The notes beneath the pieces are model-generated. The model was not told where the DNA came from. It made no database searches and saw only the letters and a list, made by a program, of their open reading frames with translations. A stretch of 64,000 nt of DNA from an uncultured Bulleidia sp. (GTDB lineage Bacteria > Bacillota_I > Bacilli_A > Erysipelotrichales > Erysipelotrichaceae). Position numbers and translations under genes: made by a program. Location of the stretch: the NCBI GenBank assembly GCA_947087645.1, contig CAMUDN010000002.1, forward strand, positions 134,164-198,163. The letters run 5' to 3'. Shown here in pieces: positions 9,099 through 17,818 of this stretch. The number at the start of each line of letters is the position of its first letter. The stretch's first letter is position 1.

Positions 9099-9986
9099 AT
9101 GAAAGTCTTAAACTTCGGTTCTTTAAATTTTGATTATGTATATGATGTGGATCATTTTGTTCAGCCTAAGGAAACAATGTCATCCATCAGTTTTAACCGT
9201 CATTTAGGTGGTAAAGGATTGAATCAGTCCATTGCTTTAGCAAAAGCAGGGATGGATGTTTATCATGCAGGTATGATAGGTAAAGATGGAAAGGTATTTA
9301 TTGATTATTTACAGCAATATGGTGTTCATACTGAATATATAACTTGTCATGAAAAATTAGCAACGGGACACGCTATTATTCAAGTAGCACATAGTGAAAA
9401 CTGTATTATTTTGTATGGTGGAGCAAACGAAGCAATTGAATGTTGTCAAGTTGATGAAGTTTTAAGTCATTTTCAGAGAGGTGATTTATTACTTATTCAA
9501 AATGAGATATCATCATTGGCTTATTTGATCGAAAAAGCTCATTATCGTGGTTTACAAATAGCATTTAATGCAGCACCAATGAATGATAAAGTTAAGCAAT
9601 ATCCTTTAAATTTAATTGATTATCTTTTAGTTAATGAAGTTGAAGGAAGAGAATTGGCAGATTGTGCGACAAATGATTATAAACAAATTATTTGTACTTT
9701 GCAGAAAAAATATCCACAAGTTAAAGTTATTATGACACTTGGTAGTGAAGGTGTTTATTATGCTGATCATGATGAAGTTATATATCAAGAAGCTTTTAAA
9801 GTTAAAGCAAAGGATACGACAGCTGCAGGTGATACTTTTACAGGTTTTTTCTTAGCTATGATAATGGCTAAGAAAAAGATTAGAGATGCTTTGAAAATAG
9901 CTAGTAAAGCAAGTAGTATTACAGTTACTCGAGATGGTGCAGCAAAGAGTATTCCAACATTAAAAGAAATAGAAATGACTGATTAG
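9099..9986 (+). CDS. Ribokinase-like PfkB sugar kinase, 295 aa
   Basis: PfkB-family kinase. The substrate-binding motif GGKGLNQSIALAKAG and the C-terminal anion-hole motif DTTAAGDTFTG (catalytic Asp in AAGD) are intact; the GGKG-N form is typical of ribokinases. The Met at 9099 is chosen because AGGAGGAAAA precedes it. The neighbours are nucleoside phosphorylase, adenosine deaminase, nucleoside importer and nucleoside hydrolases, so the likely substrate is ribose freed by the hydrolases, giving ribose 5-phosphate. That is inference; other pentoses or nucleosides are possible. The gene converges with the nucleoside phosphorylase gene and overlaps its end by four bases. Confidence 0.85.
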   Translation: MKVLNFGSLNFDYVYDVDHFVQPKETMSSISFNRHLGGKGLNQSIALAKAGMDVYHAGMIGKDGKVFIDYLQQYGVHTEYITCHEKLATGHAIIQVAHSENCIILYGGANEAIECCQVDEVLSHFQRGDLLLIQNEISSLAYLIEKAHYRGLQIAFNAAPMNDKVKQYPLNLIDYLLVNEVEGRELADCATNDYKQIICTLQKKYPQVKVIMTLGSEGVYYADHDEVIYQEAFKVKAKDTTAAGDTFTGFFLAMIMAKKKIRDALKIASKASSITVTRDGAAKSIPTLKEIEMTD

Positions 9987-10726
9987 TCATTTCTATTTTT
10001 ATGATAGCGATAAATCGTTTCTAAAGCGATGATAATTTCCCTTTTTTCACCTTCCATCGTTAAGGTACTTGCAGAAACGTAATCACTAATAGAATCAGCA
10101 GTATTTTTACCCCATAATACAACATTATTAAGAATGGACATTGTTTTAATGTTGCGTAATTGTCCAACTGTAAAAAGAGCAGCTGTTTCCATATCAGAGC
10201 CTAATATACCAAGTTTAGACCAATAATTTTCTTCTTGTTCATTAGTGTCAATATAAAAACTTTCATGGCTATGTATAAGACCCTCGTGATAAGTCCATTT
10301 TTTCTCTTTAGCAACTTGGATACAAGTTTGTAATAAATCATAATCACAGATTGCGGGATAGCGTAAATCAACGTAAGCTTTTGAAGTTCCTTCATCACGA
10401 ATAGCTCCTTTAGCAAATATTAAATCACCAAGTTGAATATTTTTTTGTAAAGCTCCGCAAGAACCGATACGAATCATGGTATTAATACCAATATGTTTTA
10501 ATTCTTCTATAGCAATGGCTGCTGAGCAACCACCAATACCAGTTGAAATAGCTAATATATTAACCCCTTTATATGTTCCTTTAATACTTCTAAATTCACG
10601 ATTATAGGCTAATTCAACACTATTATCTAAAAATTTTTTAATATGATCTAAACGTGCTGGATCACCAGGCATAATAGCGTATTGTGTATTTACTGTATCA
10701 TCTAGATGAATATGAGCTTCAAGCAT
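9983..10726 (-). CDS. Nucleoside phosphorylase, uridine-phosphorylase family, 247 aa
   Basis: Phosphorolysis of nucleosides to base plus ribose 1-phosphate. NP-I family features: MPGDPAR near residue 20, STGIGG in the phosphate-binding part, RIGSCGAL, and the ribose-binding SDMETAALF near residue 180. The sequence is closer to uridine phosphorylase and related NP-I proteins than to the DeoD encoded at 31.8 kb, so the window has two nucleoside phosphorylases. Strong ribosome binding site AAAGGAGG. The start overlaps the end of the adenosine deaminase gene by eight bases, so the two are one operon. Specificity for uridine, inosine or something else is not settled by the motifs. Confidence 0.85.
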   Translation of the reverse strand: MLEAHIHLDDTVNTQYAIMPGDPARLDHIKKFLDNSVELAYNREFRSIKGTYKGVNILAISTGIGGCSAAIAIEELKHIGINTMIRIGSCGALQKNIQLGDLIFAKGAIRDEGTSKAYVDLRYPAICDYDLLQTCIQVAKEKKWTYHEGLIHSHESFYIDTNEQEENYWSKLGILGSDMETAALFTVGQLRNIKTMSILNNVVLWGKNTADSISDYVSASTLTMEGEKREIIIALETIYRYHKNRND

Positions 10727-11753
10727 AATTTTCCTCCTTTAATGCATTTAGCAAATCATGTAAAATTATATTTTTTTCATCTTTTTTTATAAAAGCTGCT
10801 TCAATTGCATAAATATTCATTTGAATAATATCTTTTTTGGTAAAACCCATCTCATTCATACAATGTTGATATTCATCTTCTAAATTAACACCAGCTAAAG
10901 TCATATTATCCGTATTAACACAAACATGAATACCTAGATCATAGAGTTTTTTTAAAGGATGCTTTTGATAAGAAAAAACAGTTTGACATTGCACATTTGA
11001 AGTCGGACAGATTTCTAATAAAATTTTTTCCTTTTTAATTTTTTGGCATAATTCTAAATCATCAATCAGATGATGACCATGTCCAATTCTTTGAACACCA
11101 AATGATAGAGCATCATATATAGTTTGCACAGGTTGACTATCGCCAGCATGGCAAGTACAAGGTATATGTAATTGTTTTGCATATGTAAAAAAAGGTTTAA
11201 AATGGCTTAAAGGAAAGAAACCTTCACAACCAGCTAAGTCTAAAGCAACGACTCCTTTATCAAGATATTTATGGCATAAATCAATTGTTTGCCAGTTAGC
11301 TTGCTGATTGATATCAAAGGAATTAAGACTCATCATACAAAGAATAATGCCGATCTTTATTTCACTATATTTTTCTAAAGCCTGTTTACGACCCTCTAAA
11401 ACAGCTACAATAGCTTCTTCTTGGGATAATTTTTTTTGTGTATGTAATTGAGGCGCAAAGCGAATTTCTGCATAGCGAACATGTTGTTTAGCTAAATCTT
11501 CTATTAATTCGCTTGTAATGCGTATTAAAGCATCACGATCTTGCATAACTTTTAATGGATCATCAAACATTTTTAAGTAATCATTAACATCTTTAGCATG
11601 GGAACATTTTTGTAAATATTGCTCATATTCAGCTAAAGTATTAGTAGGCATTTGAATATTTTGTTGTTGTGCTAATTGAAAAATCGTTGAGGTACGGAAG
11701 GAACCATCTAAATGGAGATGTAAATCAATTTTAGGAAAATTAAATGGGAGCAT
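10719..11753 (-). CDS. add: Adenosine deaminase, 344 aa
   Basis: Zinc-dependent hydrolysis of adenosine or deoxyadenosine to inosine plus ammonia. Metal and catalytic motifs are in order: DLHLHLDGS near residue 10, the catalytic region CHAGD, IGHGHH, the SNVQC block, and NTDNM with the metal-binding Asp. The length is typical. First gene of an add-nucleoside phosphorylase operon, divergent from the BMP-type nucleoside importer. The ribosome binding site (AGAAAGG) is weaker than most in the window. Deamination followed by phosphorolysis or hydrolysis would feed hypoxanthine and ribose into salvage. Confidence 0.95.
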   Translation of the reverse strand: MLPFNFPKIDLHLHLDGSFRTSTIFQLAQQQNIQMPTNTLAEYEQYLQKCSHAKDVNDYLKMFDDPLKVMQDRDALIRITSELIEDLAKQHVRYAEIRFAPQLHTQKKLSQEEAIVAVLEGRKQALEKYSEIKIGIILCMMSLNSFDINQQANWQTIDLCHKYLDKGVVALDLAGCEGFFPLSHFKPFFTYAKQLHIPCTCHAGDSQPVQTIYDALSFGVQRIGHGHHLIDDLELCQKIKKEKILLEICPTSNVQCQTVFSYQKHPLKKLYDLGIHVCVNTDNMTLAGVNLEDEYQHCMNEMGFTKKDIIQMNIYAIEAAFIKKDEKNIILHDLLNALKEENYA

Positions 11754-11789
11754 GGTGTGTGACCTTTCTTATTTTTACTTTATAAAATA

Positions 11790-11818
11790 TTGACATTGTG
11801 AATTAACAACAATAAAAT
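11790..11818 (+). promoter_or_regulatory. Promoter of the nucleoside import operon
   Basis: TTGACA at 11790-11795, a 17-base spacer, and TAAAAT at 11813-11818. This is near-consensus for a sigma-A promoter and points at the BMP lipoprotein gene. The predicted start is about 11825. Confidence 0.75.
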
Positions 11819-11826
11819 TAAATTAA

Positions 11827-11840
11827 CGAAAACGCTTACA
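11827..11840 (+). promoter_or_regulatory. CcpA (cre) operator at the nucleoside import promoter
   Basis: CGAAAACGCTTACA matches the cre consensus TGWNANCGNTNWCA at 13 of 14 positions (C for T at the first). It lies at the predicted transcription start, where CcpA would be expected to repress. A perfect cre of related sequence lies upstream of adhE. Confidence 0.7.
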
Positions 11841-11910
11841 GATTATATGTTTATATTTTAATATATTAAATAAAAAAATGTAAGTGTTTAATACTTTGGG
11901 AGGAGATAAA

Positions 11911-13029
11911 ATGAAAAAATTATACAAAGTATTGTTAGCATTGTTTTTGATGTTGCCATTGACTGCTTGTGGTCCAAAAAAGGATGATAGCCAAAGCAGT
12001 GACAAAAAAACTGATAAGGTCTATAAAGTTGCTTATCTGGTTAATGGTAATTTAGGTGATAAATCATTTTTTGATTCAGCTATGGCAGGTTTAACAAAGC
12101 TTAAAAATGATGGTCGTATTACATTGAAAACGGTTGAAATGGGTGGTACTGAACAAGATAAACCAAAATGGTTATCAACATTATATGAAGTTTCGGAAAG
12201 TAAAGAATATGATGTAATCATTATTGGTACATATCAGATGCCTGATTATTTAAAAGAAGTTGCAACTAAGTATCCAGATCAAAAATATGCTATTTTTGAT
12301 GATAATACATATGTTGGTGCAAATAAGAATGTTTTGAATCTAACTTACAAACAAAATGAGCTTGGTTATGTCATTGGTGTTTTTGCGGCTTGTATGACTA
12401 AAGATACTAATGTTAAGAATATTAATCCTGATAAAGTATTAGGTTTCGTTGGTGGTATTGATAGTCCGGTTATCAATGATTTCTTATATGGATATATTGA
12501 AGGAGCACGTTCAGTTGATCCAGAGATGAAGATTGATACACGTTATACAAATGACTATGTTGATACAGCTAAAGCTAAAGAATATGGTTTATCAATGATT
12601 TCCGATAAGAAAGTAGATATTATTTGGGGTGTTGCTGGTAATGCTGGAAACGGTGCTACGGAAGCTGCTTTAGCTAAGAATGCTTGGTTTATAGGTGTTG
12701 ATTCTGATCAGGAAGCTACTTTCTCAAAGAACTTAGCAGATATTACATTAACATCAGGATTAAAGAATATTGGTAATTCGCTAATTTGGTTATTTGATGA
12801 ATTAAAAGCTGGTAAAGAACATTGGGGAACAGAAGTTTCATTAGGTTTAAAGGAAAATGGTGTTGGGCTTGTAACAGATAAGAATTTCAAGAAATATGCA
12901 TCGGATGAAACTAAAAAGAAAGTTGATCAGGCGATCAAAGATGTATTAGATGGTAAAATAAAAGTTCCATCAGCTTTAGGTGATAAGGAAAAGAAATTAG
13001 AAAAATTACGTGAAGAAGTTCGTCCTTAA
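11911..13029 (+). CDS. BMP-family nucleoside-binding lipoprotein, 372 aa
   Basis: Extracytoplasmic substrate-binding protein of a nucleoside ABC importer (BmpA/TmpC/RnsB family). The signal peptide is hydrophobic and ends in the lipobox LTAC with Cys20, so it is membrane-anchored; a charged linker rich in Lys, Asp and Ser follows. Family features include DKSFFDSAMAG near the start of the mature domain and FVGGIDSP in the middle. I begin at 11911, after GGGAGGAGAT; the frame is open to 11884 but the signal peptide begins at 11911. The ATPase, two permeases and two nucleoside hydrolases follow in order, which supports a nucleoside substrate. Confidence 0.92.
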   Translation: MKKLYKVLLALFLMLPLTACGPKKDDSQSSDKKTDKVYKVAYLVNGNLGDKSFFDSAMAGLTKLKNDGRITLKTVEMGGTEQDKPKWLSTLYEVSESKEYDVIIIGTYQMPDYLKEVATKYPDQKYAIFDDNTYVGANKNVLNLTYKQNELGYVIGVFAACMTKDTNVKNINPDKVLGFVGGIDSPVINDFLYGYIEGARSVDPEMKIDTRYTNDYVDTAKAKEYGLSMISDKKVDIIWGVAGNAGNGATEAALAKNAWFIGVDSDQEATFSKNLADITLTSGLKNIGNSLIWLFDELKAGKEHWGTEVSLGLKENGVGLVTDKNFKKYASDETKKKVDQAIKDVLDGKIKVPSALGDKEKKLEKLREEVRP

Positions 13030-13040
13030 TGTGTAAATAA

Positions 13041-13152
13041 GATAGATGAGGTAGTTAGACTATCTCATCTATCCTATATTTATGAGCAATACGAAGATTG
13101 CTCAAAGTTGTTTAGATCCAATTTTTACTCAGTTTAAGAATAACAATTGGAT
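13041..13152 (+). terminator. Three consecutive hairpins between binding protein and ABC genes
   Basis: Hairpins at 13041-13073 (arms GATAGATGAG and CTCATCTATC), 13083-13104 (TGAGCAAT and ATTGCTCA) and 13116-13152 (ATCCAATT and AATTGGAT, then a U-rich run). The third can act as a partial terminator. Such an intercistronic arrangement typically stabilises the upstream mRNA and lets more binding protein be made than transporter. Confidence 0.6.
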
Positions 13153-13192
13153 TTATTTTTATATCATTTTGTAATTTATTAGAGAGGTAAGC

Positions 13193-14755
13193 ATGATGAA
13201 TGAAGAATATGTCATTCAAATGAAAGGTATTAAGAAAATTTATCCTAATGGTGTAGTAGCTAACCAAAATGTTGACTTAAATGTTCGTAAAGGTGAAATT
13301 CATGCTTTGATGGGTGAAAATGGGGCCGGAAAGTCAACTTTAATGAAGATGTTATTTGGTTTAGAACAGCCAACTGAAGGTGAAATTTTTATTAATGGCG
13401 AAAAAGTTAATTTATCATCACCAAGTATTGCTATTGCTAAAGGCGTAGGTATGGTTCATCAACATTTCATGTTAGTACCTAGTTTAACAGTAGCTGAAAA
13501 TATTGTTCTTGGTATGACACCAAAGAAAGGTGGTATTTTTATTGATCGGCAAAAAGCTATTCAAATCACGGAAGAATATGCTAAAAAATTTAATTTAATT
13601 GTTGATCCAAATGCTCGTGTGGTGGATATTCCAGTTGGTATGAAACAAAAAGTGGAGATCTTAAAAGCACTTGTTAGAGGTGCTAAAATACTTATTTTAG
13701 ATGAACCAACAGCGGTTTTAACGAGTCAGGAAACAAAAGAATTATTTAAAGAATTAGTACGTTTAAAAGAGCAAGGATATACCCTTATTTTCATTTCTCA
13801 TAAATTAAATGAAATTATGGAAATAACTGATCGCTTGAGTATTTTACGAGGTGGTAAATTTTTAGGTGTATATGAAACAAAAGATGTTACTCCAGAAAAG
13901 ATATCCCGTTTAATGGTTGGTCGTGATGTTATTTTACAAGTTGCAAAAGAAAATGCAAAACCAACTGAAGAGGTCTTAAAAGTACGTGATTTAGAGTTCG
14001 TGAATGACTGGGGAAAGAAAATGTTGGATAAAGTTTCTTTCTCTGTTCGCAAAGGAGAAATAGTTGGTATTGCCGGTGTTGAAGGAAATGGGCAAAAAGA
14101 GTTAGTAGATATGTTATTTGGTTTAGATCGACCTAATGCTGGTTATATTGCTATTAATGGTGAAAATATCATTGGTCTTGATCAATTACAGTTGCGACGT
14201 AAACATATTTCTCTAGTTCCTGAAGATCGTATGTTATATGGTATTGCAGCTAATGCTAGCGTTGAAGAGAATCTTTTATCTGATCGTTGTTCACATCGTA
14301 AATATAATAAAGGTCCATTGTTTAATACGAAACTCATTCATGAGGCTTCTGATAAATTAATTTCTGAATATAAAGTTTTATGTAAAAATCGTAATCAAAA
14401 AGTTGGTATGTTATCAGGTGGTAATATTCAGAAAGTCGTTGTAGCAAGAGAATTTTCTAGTCATCCGGAATTGATTATTGCTGATCAACCAACTCGTGGT
14501 ATCGATGTTGGAGCAACGGAATTTATTCGTAAGAAATTAGTTGAGTTATCACGCTCTGGGATTGGTGTTTTATTAGTTTCGGCAGATTTAAATGAAGTTA
14601 TGGAATTATCTGATAGCTTAATTGTTATGTATGGAGGAAAGATCGTTGCTTATTTTGAAGATACATCAAAATTGGATGATGAAACGATGGGTCGCTTTAT
14701 GCTTGGTCTTCAAGAACAATCACCATCAGAAATAAAGAGGGTATGTCATGAATAA
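13193..14755 (+). CDS. Nucleoside ABC transporter ATPase, two nucleotide-binding domains, 520 aa
   Basis: Double-domain ABC ATPase of the sugar/nucleoside type (RbsA-like; NupO/RnsB-system homologue). Domain 1 has Walker A GENGAGKST at 41-49 and Walker B ILILDEPTAVL. In domain 2 the Walker A is degenerate (GVEGNGQKEL), as is usual in this family, with signature MLSGGNIQKVVVARE and LIIADQPTRGIDVG. A ribosome binding site (GAGAGG) precedes tandem Met codons at 13193 and 13196, either of which could be used. The end overlaps the next gene by eight bases. It powers uptake of nucleosides captured by the BMP lipoprotein. Confidence 0.93.
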   Translation: MMNEEYVIQMKGIKKIYPNGVVANQNVDLNVRKGEIHALMGENGAGKSTLMKMLFGLEQPTEGEIFINGEKVNLSSPSIAIAKGVGMVHQHFMLVPSLTVAENIVLGMTPKKGGIFIDRQKAIQITEEYAKKFNLIVDPNARVVDIPVGMKQKVEILKALVRGAKILILDEPTAVLTSQETKELFKELVRLKEQGYTLIFISHKLNEIMEITDRLSILRGGKFLGVYETKDVTPEKISRLMVGRDVILQVAKENAKPTEEVLKVRDLEFVNDWGKKMLDKVSFSVRKGEIVGIAGVEGNGQKELVDMLFGLDRPNAGYIAINGENIIGLDQLQLRRKHISLVPEDRMLYGIAANASVEENLLSDRCSHRKYNKGPLFNTKLIHEASDKLISEYKVLCKNRNQKVGMLSGGNIQKVVVAREFSSHPELIIADQPTRGIDVGATEFIRKKLVELSRSGIGVLLVSADLNEVMELSDSLIVMYGGKIVAYFEDTSKLDDETMGRFMLGLQEQSPSEIKRVCHE

Positions 14756-15884
14756 GAAAAGAAGTTTGATGTTTAATATTGTACGAGGAGCTATGGCAAT
14801 TGGTATTGCTTTACTTGTAGCTGCAATATTTATTTTCATCAGTTCAAAAGGTTCTACATTGAATGAAAAATTGAGTTCAACTTTTTCTGCTTTATCAACT
14901 ATGTTAGTTAGACCTGTATTTAAAGCAAATGGAAGTTTTAGTTTAAAAAGTTTTACTGATGTTTTAGCGAGTATGATTCCGATTGTCTTTACTGGTTTAG
15001 CAACATGTGTAATGTTTTCAGCTAATCAATTTAATCTTGGCTCGGAAGGTGGTATCCTTTTGGGCGGTTTTGTGACTGCGTTAGTTGCTGTTTATGCTCC
15101 TTTACCAGGTGCTTTATTACCAATAGTAGCAATATTAGCCGGTACATTAGCAACGGGGTTAATGATGCTTATACCATCTGTTTTAAAAGCTAAGCTTAAT
15201 GTTAGTGAGATGGTTAACTCATTGATGTTAAATTATGTCATCATGTATATGATTAAATTTTTAATGAATACTTTCATTGCTGATAAAACAAAAGGAACAG
15301 TTCAAACAGCTAATTTTCAAGCTCACTCTTTACTACCACAATTAGTAAACAATGGTTCTAAATTATCAGTTGGTTTTATTGTGATGATTGTAATGGTTAT
15401 TTTAATTACATTATTCATGTATTTTACCCGTTGGGGATATGCTATTAGAATGATAGGGATCAATAAAAAGTTTTCTATGTATTCTGGTTTAAAAGTGTCA
15501 TTTATTATTATTTTAGCTCAAGTTATTGGTGGATTATTAGCTGGTATGGGTGGTGGCTTAGAAATGCTTGGTAAAAATATTTATTTTGACTGGACAACTT
15601 TACCTGGCTATGGTTGGGCTGGTATTACGGTAGCAATTCTTTCTGGTAATAATCCGGCTTTCACACCATTAGCTGCTTTCTTTATTTCATATTTATCTAA
15701 AGGTTGTACTTTAATGTCAACATATTCACCAGTTCCTGCCCAATTAATTGATATTATTCAAGCAGTTGTTTTCTTATTCTTTGCTGCTGATCAATTCTTA
15801 TCTAAATATCGTCAACGTCTAGTTGTTAAGAGTGCTGAAGAAGAATTGAAAGATAAGTTAAATCCGGAAGGAGGTAAGTTATAA
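14748..15884 (+). CDS. Nucleoside ABC transporter permease 1, 378 aa
   Basis: Membrane subunit of the BPD_transp_2 family (NupP/YufP-like). About nine or ten hydrophobic segments are visible after a short cytoplasmic start. The region GLATCVMFSANQFNLGSEGG is the family's conserved EAA-like block. A ~60-residue extracytoplasmic stretch between the first two segments is normal for the P-type permease and separates it from the shorter Q-type partner that follows. Overlaps the ATPase gene by eight bases and ends directly at the next start, with a GGAGG ribosome binding site inside its 3' end. Confidence 0.9.
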   Translation: MNKKRSLMFNIVRGAMAIGIALLVAAIFIFISSKGSTLNEKLSSTFSALSTMLVRPVFKANGSFSLKSFTDVLASMIPIVFTGLATCVMFSANQFNLGSEGGILLGGFVTALVAVYAPLPGALLPIVAILAGTLATGLMMLIPSVLKAKLNVSEMVNSLMLNYVIMYMIKFLMNTFIADKTKGTVQTANFQAHSLLPQLVNNGSKLSVGFIVMIVMVILITLFMYFTRWGYAIRMIGINKKFSMYSGLKVSFIIILAQVIGGLLAGMGGGLEMLGKNIYFDWTTLPGYGWAGITVAILSGNNPAFTPLAAFFISYLSKGCTLMSTYSPVPAQLIDIIQAVVFLFFAADQFLSKYRQRLVVKSAEEELKDKLNPEGGKL

Positions 15885-16859
15885 ATGTTTAGCATGATAT
15901 TTAATTCTGAATTTTTCTTTTCTGTTTTTCGTATTACAGCACCTATTTTATTTGCTGCTTTAGCAGCTGTGATTTGTGAAAAGGCAGGTATTTCAAATAT
16001 CGGTTTAGAAGGGACAATGATGATTTCTGCTTTATTTGGATCATTATTTGCTTATTATTCATCAAGTTGGTTTGTTGGTCTATTAGTTGCGGTTGTAATG
16101 GGTATTTTAGTTAGTCTTTTAATGTGCTTTTTTGCTTTTCGTTTAAAGACAGATATTATTTTAACAGGAACAGCGATTAATATGATTGGCTCAGGGGGAA
16201 CAATTTTCTTAGTTAAAGTTATTACTGGTATTAGTGAAGGTAAACAATTTACATCAACAACTTCTTTTATTACAAGAGAATTACAGATACCTGATATTCA
16301 TATACCGTTAATTGAATCTATTCCTTTTATTGGACCAGTTATTTCCGGTCATAATCTTTTAACTTATATTTCTTTTATTTGTGTTGCTTTAACATGGGTT
16401 CTTTTATATCGAACATCTCTTGGTCTAAATATAAGATCAGTTGGGGAAAATCCAAATGCAGCTTCTTCAGTTGGGGTAAGTGTCAACAAAATAAAATATA
16501 TTACAATGATTATAGCTGGTATACTTTGCGGTCTTGCAGGGGCTTTTATGTCGATGTATTATGCGGCAGGTTGGTCATTAGACATGGTAGCTGGGCGTGG
16601 TTTTATTGCTCTTGCAGCACAAGCAATGGGAGCGGGTGAACCGGTAGGAGCAATGTTTGCAGCCATTATTTTCGGTTTAGCACAAGCATTAGGTATTAAG
16701 ATTTCGGCCATGGGTATTGATTCTAATTTAGTTTCGCCAATTCCGTACTTAATTACTATTATTGGTTTAGTTATTTTTGCTATCCATGAAATAAAAAAAG
16801 CTAAACATTTACGTTCTAAAGATATTTTACAAAAGCAGTCACCAAATGGGAGTAAATAA
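15885..16859 (+). CDS. Nucleoside ABC transporter permease 2, 324 aa
   Basis: Second membrane subunit (NupQ/YufQ-like, BPD_transp_2). Eight or so membrane segments; the conserved block EKAGISNIGLEGTMM near residue 30 parallels the SEGG region of permease 1, and RSVGENPNAASSVGVSV is the coupling region. It forms a heterodimer with permease 1. Starts one base after the preceding stop, and its own stop overlaps the start of the first nucleoside hydrolase by one base (TAATG). One transcription unit, and probably one polycistronic translation chain, runs from 13193 to 18744. Confidence 0.9.
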   Translation: MFSMIFNSEFFFSVFRITAPILFAALAAVICEKAGISNIGLEGTMMISALFGSLFAYYSSSWFVGLLVAVVMGILVSLLMCFFAFRLKTDIILTGTAINMIGSGGTIFLVKVITGISEGKQFTSTTSFITRELQIPDIHIPLIESIPFIGPVISGHNLLTYISFICVALTWVLLYRTSLGLNIRSVGENPNAASSVGVSVNKIKYITMIIAGILCGLAGAFMSMYYAAGWSLDMVAGRGFIALAAQAMGAGEPVGAMFAAIIFGLAQALGIKISAMGIDSNLVSPIPYLITIIGLVIFAIHEIKKAKHLRSKDILQKQSPNGSK

Positions 16860-17818
16860 TGAAAAAAATACCACTTATTTTAGATGGCGATCCAGGACAT
16901 GATGATGCCATTGCTTGGACATTAGCTAAAGCAAGCTCAATATTTAATATTATGGCTGTAACTAGTGTTGCTGGTAACCAAGAGTTAGCTAAAACAACGT
17001 ATAATGCAATGCGTATTTGTACTTTATTGGGTATTAAAGCACCAATTGCTAAGGGTCGTGAAGTACCATTATTATCAGATTTAATAACAGCTGGTAATTT
17101 TCATGGTGAATCAGGCTTAGATGGACCATCTTTACCAGAACCAAATATGACATTATCAGCTTTATCAGCAGTGTCATTAATGGCTAAAGTATTACAGGAA
17201 AGTAAGGAAAAGGTAACTATTGTTGCAACAGGACCATTGACTAATATTGCTGAATTATTAGTGGCTCATTCTGAATTGAAGGAAAAAATAGAACAAATTT
17301 CAATTATGGGCGGTGGCTTAAGAAATGGTAACTGGACAGCAGCAGCTGAATTTAATATTTTTGAAGATCCTGAAGCAGCAGATATTGTTTTTAAGTCAGG
17401 TATTCCTTTAATTATGTGCGGTTTAGATGTTACGGAAAAAGCAATTATCTATCCAGAAGATGCACAAAAAATAAGAAATTTAAATAATTCTGTAGCAAAT
17501 ATTGTTGCTGATTGGTTAGAATTTTTCTTTAAGCATCATCGGGAATTAGGTTGGCAAGGGGCACCTTTACATGATCCTTGTGCAATAGCTGTATTATTGA
17601 AACCAGAAATTTTTACTATGAGAAAGGCTTATGTTCAAATTGATACGGGTGGACATTATACAAGAGGGGCAACAATTGGCGATTTTGATGGTAAATTAAG
17701 TGCAAAAAAGTGTAATGTACAAGTGGTTGTAGATATTAAACGGGAAGAATTTATACAATTGTTGATAGATAATTTTCAAACTTATAAAAATCATGAGGTA
17801 AAAATATGCAAGATTTAA
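16859..17818 (+). CDS. Inosine/uridine-preferring nucleoside hydrolase 1, 319 aa
   Basis: Hydrolyses the N-glycosidic bond of nucleosides to base plus ribose (IUNH fold, calcium-dependent). The N-terminal aspartate cluster is DGDPGHDDA at residues 9-17, slightly off the usual DTDPGxDDA. ATGPLTNIA and MGGGLRNGNWTAAAEFNIFEDPEAA supply the other calcium and ribose contacts (the second stretch spans about residues 143-167). HDPCA near residue 240 carries the catalytic-region His and last Asp. It is coupled to the importer (TAATG) and overlaps the second hydrolase gene by 13 bases, so imported nucleosides can be cleaved at once. Confidence 0.92.
   Translation: MKKIPLILDGDPGHDDAIAWTLAKASSIFNIMAVTSVAGNQELAKTTYNAMRICTLLGIKAPIAKGREVPLLSDLITAGNFHGESGLDGPSLPEPNMTLSALSAVSLMAKVLQESKEKVTIVATGPLTNIAELLVAHSELKEKIEQISIMGGGLRNGNWTAAAEFNIFEDPEAADIVFKSGIPLIMCGLDVTEKAIIYPEDAQKIRNLNNSVANIVADWLEFFFKHHRELGWQGAPLHDPCAIAVLLKPEIFTMRKAYVQIDTGGHYTRGATIGDFDGKLSAKKCNVQVVVDIKREEFIQLLIDNFQTYKNHEVKICKI

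Noticed and set aside
11754..11910. Purine riboswitch before the nucleoside importer
   Set aside because: No conserved aptamer core; a promoter and cre site explain the region.
16379..16639. 86-codon Cys/Trp-rich ORF inside permease 2
   Set aside because: Alternate frame of a well-supported permease gene.
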